Positions 11,533-23,275 of a DNA stretch of 64,000 bases are shown piece after piece. The notes under the pieces are model-generated. The model was given only the letters and a program-made list of their open reading frames with translations, was not told the DNA's origin and did no database searches. This DNA comes from Amborella trichopoda. Lineage: Eukaryota > Streptophyta > Magnoliopsida > Amborellales > Amborellaceae. The first letter of the stretch is position 1, and every line of letters begins with the position of its first letter. The translations under genes were made by a program, and so were the position numbers. Where the stretch lies: contig NW_006497560.1 in NCBI RefSeq assembly GCF_000471905.2, positions 1,373,920 to 1,437,919 of the forward strand, written 5' to 3'.

Positions 11533-12700
11533 TCATGGGTAGTATTTCTTAAGGTATCCCCCATTGATAGGGGGCATTGCCTCCTCTCTATCAGAATGTG
11601 CTAGTATGTAAGCTCCATTTGGTGAGACCTTTTTTACTATAAAGGGAGCTTCCCACTTGGGTTCAAACTTCCTTTTACGCTGCCCATGCATAACAATCGG
11701 CCTCTTGACAGCTAGAATTATATCCCCATGGGCAAATGAGTGGACTTTGACTGACTTGTCAAAGGCCCTCTTCATTCTCCCCTGGTTGAGTTCAAGGTTC
11801 TCCTGAGCCTCCAACCTCTTTTCATTGAGTGCATCCAATTCTTGATACTGAAGACTCTCTCATCTTCAGTTAGTCCTTGATGTATAGCGACGCGTAACAA
11901 AGGGATTTGAATTTCAATGGGTAAAACTGCTTCGCCCCCACATATTAGAGAATAAGGAGTGGAATCAGTAGTATTTCGTATGGTAGTGCGATAGGCCCAC
12001 AAGGCTTTAGGGAGTTTCTCATGCCAGTTCTTCTTCGTCTTTGATAATGATTTCCTTAAAACGTTGCATAGGGTTTTATTGAACGCTTTAGCTAATCCGT
12101 TGGCTCGAGGGTAGTACATAGTTGAGTACCTCAACTCGAAACCGAACTGGTTAACAAGGCGATCAATGTGATGACTTCTGAACTGAGGGCCATTATCCGA
12201 TATAATCCGCTTAAGAACTCCCAACTGATATATGATGTGATGTCGCACGAAATTAGCTACTGTGGTCCAATGCTTAAGGGGGACTACTTCAGCCCACTTG
12301 GAGAAGTAATCTAGTGCAACTAGAATAAGGACATGACACATTGCCGAAGGAGGGTCAATAGACCTTACAATGTCCATCCCCGAGTGTGACAAGAGACATG
12401 ATGCCACTGCAGGGTGTAAGGGCTCTAGAGGCTGGTGAACAAGGCTCGAATGGATTTGGCACACCTAACACTTCCTAGCATAGTTTAAGGAATTCACAAT
12501 CATCGTAGGCCAATAATACCCCAATCTGCGTATTCGTTCATAGAGCTTGAGGCTGGGCTGCTGCAATCCACAAATGTCTGAGTGTACCTCTTCTAGGACT
12601 TTATTTGCTTCTTGTGCGTCCACACATCTAAGAAGAATGTCATCAAATGACCGTCCGAAGAGAGTTCCTTCTTCAAGGAGGGTATACTTGGTAACACGCT
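11533..12700 (-). pseudogene. Tat-A integrase (degraded)
   Basis: Integrase joins the cDNA copy to the chromosome. Three pieces are visible. First, an N-terminal zinc-binding region (about 12,690-12,465), where the second His of the HHCC set is Gln and a stop lies between the two Cys. Second, the catalytic core (12,464-11,850), with Asp in GMDIV (residue 31 of that piece) and Asp in ISDNGPQF (residue 90), but Lys instead of the catalytic Glu in ANGLAKAFNK (residue 126). Third, a C-terminal part (11,838-11,533) with KWEAPFIVKK, a GPF-type module with Gly to Ala, ending in YLKKYYP and a stop. The core and C-terminal part are in different frames. The loss of the Glu alone predicts an inactive enzyme. 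Compare the intact triad of Tat-C (52,168-53,139). Confidence 0.85.
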
Positions 12701-13083
12701 GTTGTGCTCGGCACGGCCCTCTGGAAGTCTACTATGTCTTTGAAAATTAGTGATGGGCTCTCTCCAATCTTCTACCTGTTCAATTTTCGAGCATATTGGA
12801 TCAAAGAACTCTGGTTCCTGGCTTTGAACCTTAGCTCCCTGACTCCTTGTCATTTCGTGTTCCGTCTTAATAACTTCTTTAGCTAATAGAAGTGCACCGA
12901 ATGGATAGGGAGGGCACTCAGGGAAGAGATTTCTCTCATCATCCGCGTCTACCTCGGTTCTTAGTTCAATGTGTCTCCACTTTGCCAGCCAGTTAAGCGT
13001 GGGTCCTGATGAGGATAATTGAATTGTAGCCCCGAGTTTTGCAAGTGCATCAGCCTACGAATTTAGCCTCCTGGGGATGTGAC
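12700..13083 (-). pseudogene. Tat-A linker between second RNase H and integrase (degraded)
   Basis: Residues such as QEPEFFDPICSKIEQVEDWR (within 12,593-12,853) match the Tat-C segment before its integrase (about 52,020-52,110). The rest is broken by stops and shifts. It is a connector with no known catalytic role. Confidence 0.6.
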
Positions 13084-13614
13084 TCAAGGATACATCCTCA
13101 AACTGGGCCATACATGATTTTGCAGTATCATTATAAGGCTTGAGGGTGCTTTTCTCACCTCATAGATCCCTTTGAGCTGTCGCATAACCAACTTAGAGTC
13201 GCCATAGATCTTGAGCTGCTCCAAGTCTAGATGAAAGGCTATCTCCAATCCAATTATAAGGGCGTGATATTCTGCTTCATTATTGGAACTGGCCTTGGTG
13301 AGAGAGAAAGAAAGTGGTAGTACTCCTCCTTTCGGAGTCAGGAATACCACCCCAGTGCCTCCTCTATCAGATTGGAAGTCTCTGTCGAAGTACATTTCCA
13401 ATGTGTAAGCAAACTCTGCACATAATACTTCTTCATTAGGGAGGTCACTTGATAAAGGAGATTCTGTCGATATGGGGTGTGCTGCAAGAACATTAGCCAA
13501 GGCTTGGCCCTTGATGGCTTTTTGGGGGACATATGTGATGTCAAATTCCATCAGCAATAATGCCCACTTAGCAAGACGTCCTGACAGGCATGGGCTTGTC
13601 ATGAGAAACTTCAC
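13084..13614 (-). pseudogene. Tat-A second (archaeal-type) RNase H
   Basis: A 176-residue open frame. The first 45 residues finish the preceding RNase H/connection region ('CLSGRLAKWALLLMEFDITY'). The second RNase H follows, with Asp77 in YFDRDF, Glu113/Glu115 in NNEAEYHAL and Asp139 in IYGDSKLV: three of the four expected catalytic acids are in view. The frame is disrupted after VRKAPSS. An extra RNase H between RT-RNase H and integrase is the diagnostic trait of Tat-lineage Ty3/gypsy elements, so this domain supports the family call for the whole set. Confidence 0.85.
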
Positions 13615-14372
13615 AGGAACTTCTTTGATATAAGTTTCACTTCATGATCGAGCAAGTAGTGGAGGAGCTTTTGTACTACGAAGATTAGGGCCAAGCACAT
13701 CTTTTCTATAGGGGAATAATTCTTCTCAGCCCCTTGCATCTTGTGGCTAAGATACTACCATGCGGTCTTTTTTCCTTCATCATTGTTCTGCGCCAATAAT
13801 GCCCCAAGTGACTCGTCTAGAGAGGTCACGTATAGGATGAGCGGTCTTCCCAATATCGGTGTAGAGAGTACTGGAGGATTGAGTAAATAATGCTTGATGT
13901 CATCAAGGGCCGCCTGACATGCTTCATCCCAACTGAATGGGGTATCTTTCTTTAACAGGTGCGTAAAGGGTTTACCGCGACCTGAGAGGTTTGAGATGAA
14001 CCTGCGGATGTATGCCAGCTACCCTTGAAGAGAGCGCAGTTCTCGCAGTGTAGTTGGATTGCCTTGATCTTGATTGGCTCAACTTCAAGCCCTCGGTGTC
14101 TAACAATGAACCCTAAGAACTTTCCTGAACGCATGCCAAAAGCGAATTTCAGGGGGTTCTTTTTGCGCTGATGCCTGCTTAATCGCTAGAATACCTTTTC
14201 AAGTTCTCTCTTATGAAAATCTTTCTCTTTGGATTTCACCCCTAAGTCATCTACATAACATTCCACCTCTTTGTACATCATGTCTTCGAAGATGGTCGTC
14301 ATTGCTTTCTGACCAGCATTCTTCAATCCAAAGGGCATCATCGTGTAATAGAAGACCCCTCTGTGTCATCCC
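13615..14372 (-). pseudogene. Tat-A reverse transcriptase C-terminal part and first RNase H (degraded)
   Basis: Reading leftwards from 14,372: GVFYYTMMPFGLKNAG, then CYVDDLGVKS (the catalytic YVDD, near 14,250), FLGFIVRHRGLEVEP, LAYIRRFISNLSGRGKPF and an RNase H block with AEKNYSPIEKMCLALIF. Several stops and shifts interrupt it. The N-terminal half of RT, including the first catalytic Asp (FMDGYS in Tat-C), is missing: sequence jumps from the acidic pre-RT segment straight into the 'GVFYYT' block at about 14,372. Unlike Tat-C, this copy keeps the RT-RNase H connection. Confidence 0.8.
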
Positions 14373-14957
14373 CTAGATTTATCTCCTCAAGTTCATTTGT
14401 TGTGGCTTGACCTCTTTCTTCCCATTCTTCTGGGGCTTCTAGCAACTCTTCATCATTATCCTCAGAGGTCTTCTCGCTAACCTCAAGTGTAGAGACCGAC
14501 AATCCTTACATCTCTGCTTCTAAGAGGGCTCCAGGGTAGGTCATTAATTTTGCACCTTTGTCGAACTCAGGAACAGAAGGTTCAACCTCAAACATGCACA
14601 ACATATCAGGCTGTAAGAGTTTGATTTGGAGGTCACAGGGAGGTTGAGATCTAGTGGTTGTGGGGCCAGAAGCACCTTCATAAGAATCATTCAATTTTTT
14701 ATAAGTATCTGCAATGTTTGTACCTCACTGACTGATACTTCATAGACTTGTACCATGTGGCAAGCTTCGTGAGAATAGAAGCTCTGCCCTCTTGATTCTC
14801 TCAGTCTCTGCTCAAAGTCGGGCTTAGGAGGTCATTGGGGTTTCTTTGGCTTTGACTTCATGTTCTTCTTAATGGAGGAAGATGGTTGTGTCTTAGCTCA
14901 AGCGGCTAGGGTGTCAGCAACTGTTTAGAATCCTACTGCCTGGGCAAGTGTCTTTTT
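14373..14957 (-). pseudogene. Tat-A gag-pol linker preceding RT (degraded)
   Basis: Contains an acidic segment with 'EELLEAPEEWEE' and 'INLGDD' that matches Tat-C around 50,100-50,185, and 'LLQPDMLCMFEVEPSVPEFD' (within 14,506-14,694). I see no D-S/T-G protease signature, so the protease is either lost or too decayed to recognise. Confidence 0.55.
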
Positions 14958-15427
14958 TTACTGCCTCATGTGTGCCTTGCTTATGTTGGTTCCTTCCAGT
15001 TCTCTGTCGAGAGCCTCGAAGTCTTGACATTTTAAGGTGGTACCTACAGGAGACATAGAAGAAGAAGCATGAAAAACATAAGAAGAAGGAGGAGGGTCAG
15101 AAAGTGATGGACTTTTAAGGTCATTCCCCTCATCAGACCAATCTGGGCAGCTTTTTACGTCATCATAAGAGTTGGACGTGTGCAGGGAATCTTTTAGGTC
15201 TTGCCCTTGCTTAGACCGATTCAGAGTGCTTTTAACGTCATCACCCTCATTGGACGTATTCTGAGGAGAAGACTGCTTGGGGACATCCTCTTGATGGGAG
15301 AAGGAAGGAAGGAGGATCGTGCCAGGGATGAAGTCTAGTAAAGATGGCAATGGGGGAAGAGACCAGAGAAATTCCTGCTCAACTGGCGGTCGACCAGTCT
15401 TGTTTCTCTGGCTAGCAGCCCATGGTG
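14958..15427 (-). pseudogene. Tat-A Gag/Pol C-terminal Ser/Pro-rich segment
   Basis: About 155 residues, rich in Ser, Asp and Pro, with PPVEQEFLWSLPPLPSLLDF and the repeats 'DDVKS..', 'GQDLK', 'GNDLK'. It matches Tat-B 26,130-26,642 and Tat-C 49,271-49,840 in order and wording (for example DDAK(S/R)TP..RS). It is interrupted on its N-terminal side by the Tat-B insertion at 15,433 and resumes at 32,889. No catalytic motif is visible and the function is unknown. Confidence 0.65.
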
Positions 15428-15432
15428 CTCGT
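15428..15432. repeat. Target-site duplication of Tat-B, left copy (CTCGT)
   Basis: CTCGT immediately left of the Tat-B 3' LTR, identical to 32,884-32,888. The Tat-A coding match resumes beyond each copy. Confidence 0.9.
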
Positions 15433-17839
15433 TGGTTAGGTGTTTCGATCTCACCTTGGTATCTAGATGATCTGGGGCACGTATCTCGAGTTTCTGGCGA
15501 ACCTAAGATTTGAGATCGCTCTCTCGGAACCTTGCTCGAGAGTAAGGGAAGGTATTCCAACCAATGAGAGAAGAATTTAATGTGGATTCGAGACTTACTC
15601 GGGCTGGCTCGCGTGGACGCCCTCTTAGATCCTGAAGAAAGCACCCCAGCTGCTTTAGCTGGTTCAAAATCCCCTCCCTTGACCAACAATCCTCTTGTTT
15701 TCTACACAACACTTTTATGGTTAATTTGAGAGACAAGTGGGGTCAAAGAGACCCAACCTTGTCTTAGGACACTGTACATTCACACGAGAGGGCAATGAAG
15801 CGTAAGGTTCAAAGAAAGATAAAAAAGGGAAGAAAACTTGACGAAGAGATGAGATTAACATTGCAGTCGAGAAATCGACTCCGAGTGGTAGCAAGATGGG
15901 CAAGTTTCTTAGATCCAACACGATGGCAATGCTACTCGAAATCGAGATCGATATGGCAGTGATAGGCTAAGTATACCCTCAATCAAGCGAGAAGAGACAA
16001 GAGAATGAAAAGAAGAGACGAGACGACAGATAGATGAGGTCCTGATGACATTAGGCGTTGCCACTCACGACCATGGAGTAGCAGTGTCGTGGCCCTTGAG
16101 TGGTGCTCGACACTACTGCTCATGGCTAGAGAGTGAGAAATGAACGACGGATAGGCATCGCCATTAGCAACATAAAAAAACAACACATCCTGGTGCGTAC
16201 GATAATAGTTTCTGATGAAGCGCGTGGCGATGGTCACTCTTGAAGCGTACGACGGTAATCCTCACGAGGTGGACGGTGATAGGCGTGGGACACAGGAAGG
16301 ACGGCGATGAACACTGAATACGTGAAGGACTCTTCACAGACAGCGATAGGTGTTGCCGAGGCCTCTAGCAGGCGGCAAAGGGTATCGCCGTCTACTCTAG
16401 ACATGCAAAAGGGAAAGACCCCTGCGGGTGGCAACAGGTTTCGCCGCCTGGATTCTTCATTGAGACGTCAAAGCTACGTCTGTGGACGGTAATGGGTAGT
16501 GTCATCTACTGGCCTCACTGGACGAAAGAGATAGAAGAAAAGAAGGAGAAAGAGACTCACGAATCGCATTGCCAACGTCATGCATGAATTGTGTGACCTC
16601 AGGGGAGGCATGCACGACACTGCCACTGCCGTGCATGACCCCTGCTAGGAACTCAGACGGAGAAGAGAGAGAAGAGAGGAAAGAATAGAGAGGGAAGAAG
16701 AAAAAGGAAAAAAGAGAGAAGATTTACCTCAAACCTAGGGGTATCGATCAAAAAGTTTCTCTCACCTCACTCTCTCTCAAACGTGACCCAATAATGAGAA
16801 GAAAGAGAAACTTGTATTAAGTAAAAACTCTCTGTTTTTGTCAAAGGTTTAGTCCTCTGGTGCGTACAATGCTGATACATATATATAGAATTTGCCCAAA
16901 CATGGGTGGATGATTAAAAGTAACCCTAATTGCTGGAAATTAAGATTAAATTGAATGAAAAGAAATTAGAAAATAGGTTGCAAAATGATAGATTTGCCCC
17001 TTTCTAATAATTCATGAAATTCCAAAACAGTCTCTGTGTTGCTCTAGAACTTGCATGATCTGACATGGCTGATCTAGGGTCGTTCTGATGCTCGGTTGAT
17101 TGTAAGATGATTATTTTCTTGTAGGGTTGGGCATTGCGATCAATTTGATATCAACTTCGAGCCATGGATCGTATTTTTAGTGCACAATCATGTCACTTGT
17201 AATTTGAATGGATCTGGAAACTTCAGATCAATAGTGTACGCGTTCCACGATCATGTGCACACAATCGCTTCATCGGCTTTGTGTGCAGAATCGGATTGTA
17301 CGGGGTTTGGGTCAATGATAGCCCAAGACCTTACTCACACAATGGAATTGGTCTCGCGACGATCTAGCTCGTGACCAGCGTGATCTTACTGCTCGAGTGA
17401 GGAACGATGCTGTAGAATTTCCTGTACTTTTTTCATGGATCAGCAATTTCTCTTCAGCTTTTCTTCGCGCTCGGGTTTTGTCACGAGGCATGCCATCTAT
17501 TGAATCGGTCGTCATGACTAGACGAACATGCTCACCAAATTTGAGCACCATCCGACTTGGGACAGGTGAGACATGAGCATCAAAATTCACTGGTCGTGAC
17601 TGTCCCTTCCATGGTGTGGAGTTGCAAGGTGGCAGCACTGGAATAGCGTGCAACCCCTCTTGTTTCACTCTTTTACCAATAACGTCTTTCTGGAGTGTCT
17701 GTTCGGGCTGAAATTTGACCCTTGGGGATTTTCGACCATGCCAGATCCAATGGTGGTGGTCTCACAAAGATTTGAAACACTAAAAATATAGCTCTAGTTG
17801 TAGGGGCCGTTTCAAGGTGCTAGAGGCCGATTTTGTTGG

Positions 17840-17844
17840 AACTG
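17840..17844. repeat. Target-site duplication of the solo LTR, left copy (AACTG)
   Basis: AACTG, identical to 21,364-21,368. Removing one copy plus the insert restores the Tat-B LTR wording 'ggaactgtttctcagtctgc' seen uninterrupted at 32,698-32,717. Confidence 0.95.
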
Positions 17845-17906
17845 TGTGACGACTCAAACTTTTCCCAGCAAGCTAGAAGGCATGGAAGGATGGGAAGGCT
17901 GAAGTT

Positions 17907-18290
17907 GAGAAACTAGTGCCGATTGAAAAAGCCAACACCGGATGAAGAGACTAGCGCCGGTTGGAAGAACCAGCACCCGGAGAAGAGATCAGTGTCGGTT
18001 GGAAGAGCCAGTGCCGGGTGCAGAGACCAGCGTCGATTGGAAGAGCCAGTGCCGGGTGAAGAGGCCAGCGCCAGTTGGAAGATCCAGCGCCAGGTGAAGA
18101 GACTAGCGTCGGGTGAGTTGGAGAAGTGGCCAGCGCTGGTTGGAAGTGCTAGCGCCGGGTGAAGAGCCAACGTCGTTTAGAAGTGCCAGTACCAGGTAAA
18201 GAGCCAGCACCGGGTGGATTTTTGTGAAGAGGCCAGTGTTGGTTGGAAGAGACAGTGCCGGGTGGAGAGCCAGCACCGGGTGGATTTTTG
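17907..18290. repeat. Minisatellite of about 37 bp in the solo LTR
   Basis: About ten imperfect units built on 'gccagcgccggttggaagag' and 'ccagtgccgggtgaagag'. GC-rich compared with its surroundings. Confidence 0.8.
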
Positions 18291-19724
18291 TGTAGCGCCA
18301 GCTGTGTCTTTGACATGCATGAGTTGCGTATGCCACTTGTTATATGCATGTTGATTGAGTGCCACATGTCTAGATTTTATAGTATTTTGGTGACACTTTG
18401 CCAGCCACCTCAACTCAAGAGTACTTAAGCCCCCTTCCTCACCCGTTCCACTCATTCTTACTTCATTTCTCTCTCTCTAAGACACAAGGTGGGAAGAAGT
18501 GACTGTAGGTGAGCAGCTATAGTTGGGTGGGTGAGAGCTGTGATGAGAGGAGTGAAGAAGTCACCATTATTGTTTAGGTAAATGGTTCCATCACCATTGC
18601 ATGATAGTCGTAGGGATACATGGAATTTATGCATGTAAATGAGAATGAAAGTGTATGTGAGGTAAGAAAATCATTATACCTTTTTATTTAGAAATTGGGG
18701 CTCTTGTTCTATGATAATGGTGAATGTCAAGAATGAATGCATGATTCTTAGAATATGTAAGAAATGCATGCTATGCATGATTACGTGTGTGTTCACATTG
18801 TGAGAGAATGGTTGTGATCATGTGCCTCACCATGAAATGAAGATCATGGAATGTATGCTTAAGACATGTTGTATGCCACTGTGAAATTTCAGAAGTTTGC
18901 ATGTTCTTATAGGAAGCTTTTGAACAACCAAATGGGGTTCGATTGACCTCAAACTACCCCCATTAGAAAGACATACAAGTTTAGTAAAATGTTTGTTCTT
19001 ACCCATTTATGAAATTATTTACAAAAATGAAGTTATGTTTCAAAATGGGAAGGTATATCATTATTGACTGTTTTCCTGGATTTTTCATTTATACCACTAT
19101 GGTCACTAATTTAGCTAGCCAAAAGATGTTCATTTTCGGCGAAACCACAGACATTTTAAATATCTTTTAATGGGCTAAAATTTGCATGTAGAAACTATTT
19201 TGAAAAGCTTCTTAGATTGAAAGTTATAATTTTCTTTATGAAGATATTCACTGTGGGCAGTATTGATAAAGAGCAGAACTATCACCTTGTTTACCAAGAA
19301 TTTGCGAACAACCAAATGGAATCCAAATACTTTCAAGTTTGGTTTTTAAGAAATATATACATCTTGGCTTAGACTTTGATTTTGAAATCGTCACAAGTTG
19401 ACTTATGGTTTAAATGTTATGATGAATTGAAGTAGGGCACAGTGCTGTTCGCTGTACATAGCAAGGGGGGCAGTTAGTCAACCCTCATTTCCTTGAACCT
19501 TTAAGAGGTCAAACGGGATCCTATTGTCTTTGAACTACTCCCAAGAAAGGGATAGGTGTGTTTGGTACGAAATTGATTTTGGAACCATCCTCAAACTCTA
19601 AATGGTCCAAAAGTTAGGACCCCAACTATGAGCGCACGTATGCATGCATGATAATGAAGTTATGCTTTGTTATGACATGGAAGCATGATTATGATGAATG
19701 CCTTATTGCGATATGAATTGCATG

Positions 19725-20350
19725 ATGTATGTGAATGGATANNNNNNNNNNNNNNNNNNNNNNNNNNNNNNNNNNNNNNNNNNNNNNNNNNNNNNNNNNN
19801 NNNNNNNNNNNNNNNNNNNNNNNNNNNNNNNNNNNNNNNNNNNNNNNNNNNNNNNNNNNNNNNNNNNNNNNNNNNNNNNNNNNNNNNNNNNNNNNNNNNN
19901 NNNNNNNNNNNNNNNNNNNNNNNNNNNNNNNNNNNNNNNNNNNNNNNNNNNNNNNNNNNNNNNNNNNNNNNNNNNNNNNNNNNNNNNNNNNNNNNNNNNN
20001 NNNNNNNNNNNNNNNNNNNNNNNNNNNNNNNNNNNNNNNNNNNNNNNNNNNNNNNNNNNNNNNNNNNNNNNNNNNNNNNNNNNNNNNNNNNNNNNNNNAT
20101 AATGATTATGCTATATGTGAATGGATACCTATTGTGTGAATGATGGTATCATAATGCTTATGCTATATTTGAATGGATGCTTACTGTGTGAATGATCGTA
20201 TCATAATGCTTATGCTATATGTGAATGGATACCTACTGTGTGAATGATGGTATCATAATGCTTATGCCATATGTGTATGGATACCTATTGTGTGAATAAT
20301 GGTATCATAATGCTTACGCTATAGGTGAAAGGGCACCTACTGTGTGAATG
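19725..20350. repeat. 52-bp tandem array spanning an assembly gap
   Basis: Units of exactly 52 bp are visible right of the gap (for example from 20,151 and 20,203), with wording such as 'tatgctatatgtgaatggat' and 'ctattgtgtgaatgatggta'. The bases just left of the gap (ending 'atgtgaatggata') belong to the same unit. The 357 N (19,742-20,098) therefore most likely stand for more copies that could not be assembled, and the true length is unknown. Confidence 0.85.
19742..20098. other. Assembly gap (357 N)
   Basis: Run of N inside the 52-bp array. Open frames predicted across it are meaningless. Confidence 1.
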
Positions 20351-21363
20351 ATGGTGCTGGCAGCTACGTTTGTTTCCCTGACTCCCCATGATAGGATGGG
20401 ATTCAGGATGTGAATAGTTGGATGGGTTGCTCAGATCTATGTGAGCACTACGCATTGGATCAATGGTAGTATAACGCCCACTGGCCAAAAGGGCACAAGG
20501 TGAGGGTAGTTTCTTGCAAGACCTCTGCTTATCGAAAAACCCCAAAGTGCGCTGGGGATGTGTGCATCTGTGAGGGCCTTACAAAGTGGGTCTTTCACTT
20601 GTCATGGTCCACCCTCCTGAGTGAGGGTAGAAGTCCCAAGTTCAGGATTGGCTTAGCCTGACCGATGTGGCTTCTTCTTCAGGAGTAGATATATATGTTT
20701 GCTTAACTTATTTATGCTTTCTGCATGAGCTTTTAACTGAAATTGTGATCTGCTGTCTTCATTACTCTACTTTGAGAAAGATGATTGTGGCATATGCATT
20801 ATATATATTGAACTGCCTTTCTCACATTTCTGTTAGAGCGTGAGGAGCATGTTGAGGGACTTTATTTGATACATGTGTATATGTACGTATGTGTGTGTGG
20901 CGTATTTTGTTATCACTATCGTGCTAGTTGGAATGCAATGGTGTAGATCTGCTTACCGGGTTGTTAGCTCATTCCATCTTATTTCATAACTGTAGAGTGA
21001 AGAGTGTTGACACCTGTGCTTAGGGTGGGTGACCATTGGGGATTTGAAGCTAGAAATCGAGAGGTTGAAGAACCGTCCTTTGAAGACTTTCATTGTATGT
21101 TTTGGATGTCTTAGTAGTGTGTGGTGTAACTCATTTTGGTATTTTGGGGCCAATAGTGCCATGAAGGAATTGTAAAGACTTTTTAACACTGATATAAATG
21201 AATTGTTCTTTGTGTGATGAATGGTTTTATTCTAGCTTTCTTTCATGGTTTTCTCTTGATTACACATTTTCATGTGTTGAGCCACTCCCACTTGAGTGAT
21301 GTTCGCGACCTCTGGTCGCGATCCCGCACTTTGTCGCCCTCTAGTAGGGGTCAGGGGGTGACA

Positions 21364-21368
21364 AACTG
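21364..21368. repeat. Target-site duplication of the solo LTR, right copy (AACTG)
   Basis: Identical to 17,840-17,844. Confidence 0.95.
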
Positions 21369-23029
21369 TTTCTCAGTCTGCACTACCTTAGACCTATCGA
21401 ACTACGACGAAACTTGGCAAGAGACTTTTGAGAGACCTTATGAAGATCTTGGCCAATTCTAGGGCTATTATGAGACTGTCAGAATTTCCACTGTTTGCTA
21501 GGCTTTATTGAGCGGACGCCCGATGTTGATGAAAAATACCTTCCAACAGCTTGCCCCGTCGAATGTTGTTCTTTGAGATAATCGAGAAGTGTAATCATTC
21601 AGGAAGTTTTGAGGGATCTAGTCGAAGTCCTCACCCTCAAGGGACTACCAAGCCTTTCTGAAGGCCGAATGCTATGAACCTTTGGTCGGCATTGTTTACT
21701 GGTAGACCAGGTTTGCTTTTGATGCTTAGGGTATCTCTATAGGTCTCGTATTACAAGGTCCAGTCAGGGGCTTTACACCTGTCCCGAATGTCTGGTCCCA
21801 TGTAGGCTAGGGGGTTTTAGCGAGACTTACTCTGAAGCCTGTGGCAAGTTAGACCCTGGCTTCGTCAATTTCTTGCCTTCGTAATGGTCCTTAGCATTTC
21901 CAGAGGGATCTTTTAGTCATCGCCCTCACCCTCAAGGACACTTGTTGTTGAACTGGGGAGATCTTTTGCGACTCTCACTCCTTAATGAGCTATGTTATGG
22001 GGGCTCTTATGTGGCTCTCACCCATTGATGAGCCATGATTATTGGGAAATCTTATATGACTCTCACTCCCTGAGAGCCATATTGAAGCGTGGGGGATCTT
22101 ATGCGGCTTTCACCATCTGATGAGCAATGATTGTTGGGAGATCTTATGCGGCTCTCACTTCCTGATGAGCCATGTGGTGTTGCAATTGGATGCTGGATTT
22201 TGAGGATTTTAGGCAGACCTCATTAGCCAGGATTGGGACTGTTTGAAGATTGAATGTTGGCTGAGGCAGTGGTCGTCCGTCAGCCTACCTTGTCAGTTTA
22301 AGTGTCCTTTTGTGGGTTTTCACTTGAACAAGGGGAGTGGCACCGTGAAGACAGTTTTCACCAACTTTTGCTATTTTTGGGTTCTTTTACCCATGTCCTC
22401 GTGGTCATGTTTAATCTTTTTGTCCATTTTTACTCACAATGCCCATTTGGGGTTTTCACCGTGTCTGGATTTTGCTTTCCATGGAACTCTCTTACCCATG
22501 GTTTCATGACCATGCCCATCCATCATTTCTATTCATGGCGTTCCCTTGTCAGGTGTACATTTTTCATGTGAAGGCGTATTTAGAGTCGTGCCTTCGAGAC
22601 CTATGCGAAGCCTTTCAATGTCATACGACCAGGACATGCACTATAGTTTTGGGTCATACAGTTGGACCATAGTGGTGGTGAATGGAAGTTTGTTGAGGCC
22701 ATAAAGTGAGCTTAGTGCTGACTTTGACTCACTTGGGAAGATGGCATGAAGTTACCTTGTGAAGCGTTGATGGATGGTGGGTGAACAATGGTGATCCACT
22801 AGCGGATGGTGAGTATGGCTCGCAGAAGGGTTCACCGTTTGGTGAGCATGGGTAAGGCTCACTGGGGGAAAAGATGGTAATGATGGCGAAGGTGGTGCAT
22901 GCACACAAATGAGCCGGCTAAGGAAGGCGTTCCTGAAGATGCACGTAAAGGGCATGTGTACGTATGTAGGCTCACTGGGGAGGGAAGATGTACATAAAAG
23001 GTGTGTGCACGTATGTGAGGGCGTCCTTA

Positions 23030-23275
23030 AGATCATGCTTCCTGGACCTAAGCAAAGAAATTTAACGTCATCCAGCCAGGACGTGCACTATAGTTAAAGT
23101 CATACAGCTGGACCATGATTATGCAGTTTAACGTGCAGTTTAAGGTCGTGCAATGAGACCTTCGCTATAGTTTAAGGTCATATAGTTTGGACCATGGTTA
23201 TGCAGTTTAAGGTCATGTAGCATGGACCATGGTTGTGCAGTTTAAGGTCATGCAATATGGACCAATGTGTGGGTC
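23030..23275. repeat. AAGGTC minisatellite, short block (Tat-B)
   Basis: About seven units of the 'cagtttaaggtcatgcagca' type, separated from the main array by a 470-bp stretch that carries the GACTCC motifs. Confidence 0.75.

Larger units (their letters stand above)
17845..21363. mobile_element. Solo LTR of an unrelated LTR retrotransposon
   Basis: Begins TGTGACGACTC and ends GGGGGTGACA, with a perfect AACTG duplication on both sides, and sits inside the Tat-B LTR. It is 3,519 bp long as assembled, including 357 N. It has no coding domain, and no PBS or PPT pair inside, so it is an LTR left after recombination between two LTRs. It contains a 37-bp minisatellite (17,907-18,290) and a 52-bp tandem array around the N gap. 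TGTGACG...GTGACA termini are common in plant Ty3/gypsy LTRs, but the parent element is not in the window. It is the youngest layer of the nest. Confidence 0.9.
15433..21548 (-). mobile_element. Tat-B 3' LTR, split by a solo LTR
   Basis: Plus-strand ends are TGGTTAGGTG at 15,433 and CTTCCAACA at 21,548. Removing the solo LTR and one duplication copy leaves about 2.6 kb. It matches the 5' LTR at 30,151-32,883 closely; by eye roughly nine in ten bases agree, for example 15,780-16,140 against 30,510-30,880. TATATATA at 16,880-16,887 marks U3. Confidence 0.85.

Noticed and set aside
19685..20143. Open frames across the N gap
   Set aside because: Produced by N translation; no information.
22243..22672. 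Overlapping plus-strand frames of 77-89 codons in Tat-B 3' UTR, with look-alikes in Tat-A at 8,097-8,600
   Set aside because: Both lie antisense in homologous UTR sequence. The similarity is at DNA level, but the frames start and stop differently and shift relative to each other, so a conserved protein is not supported.
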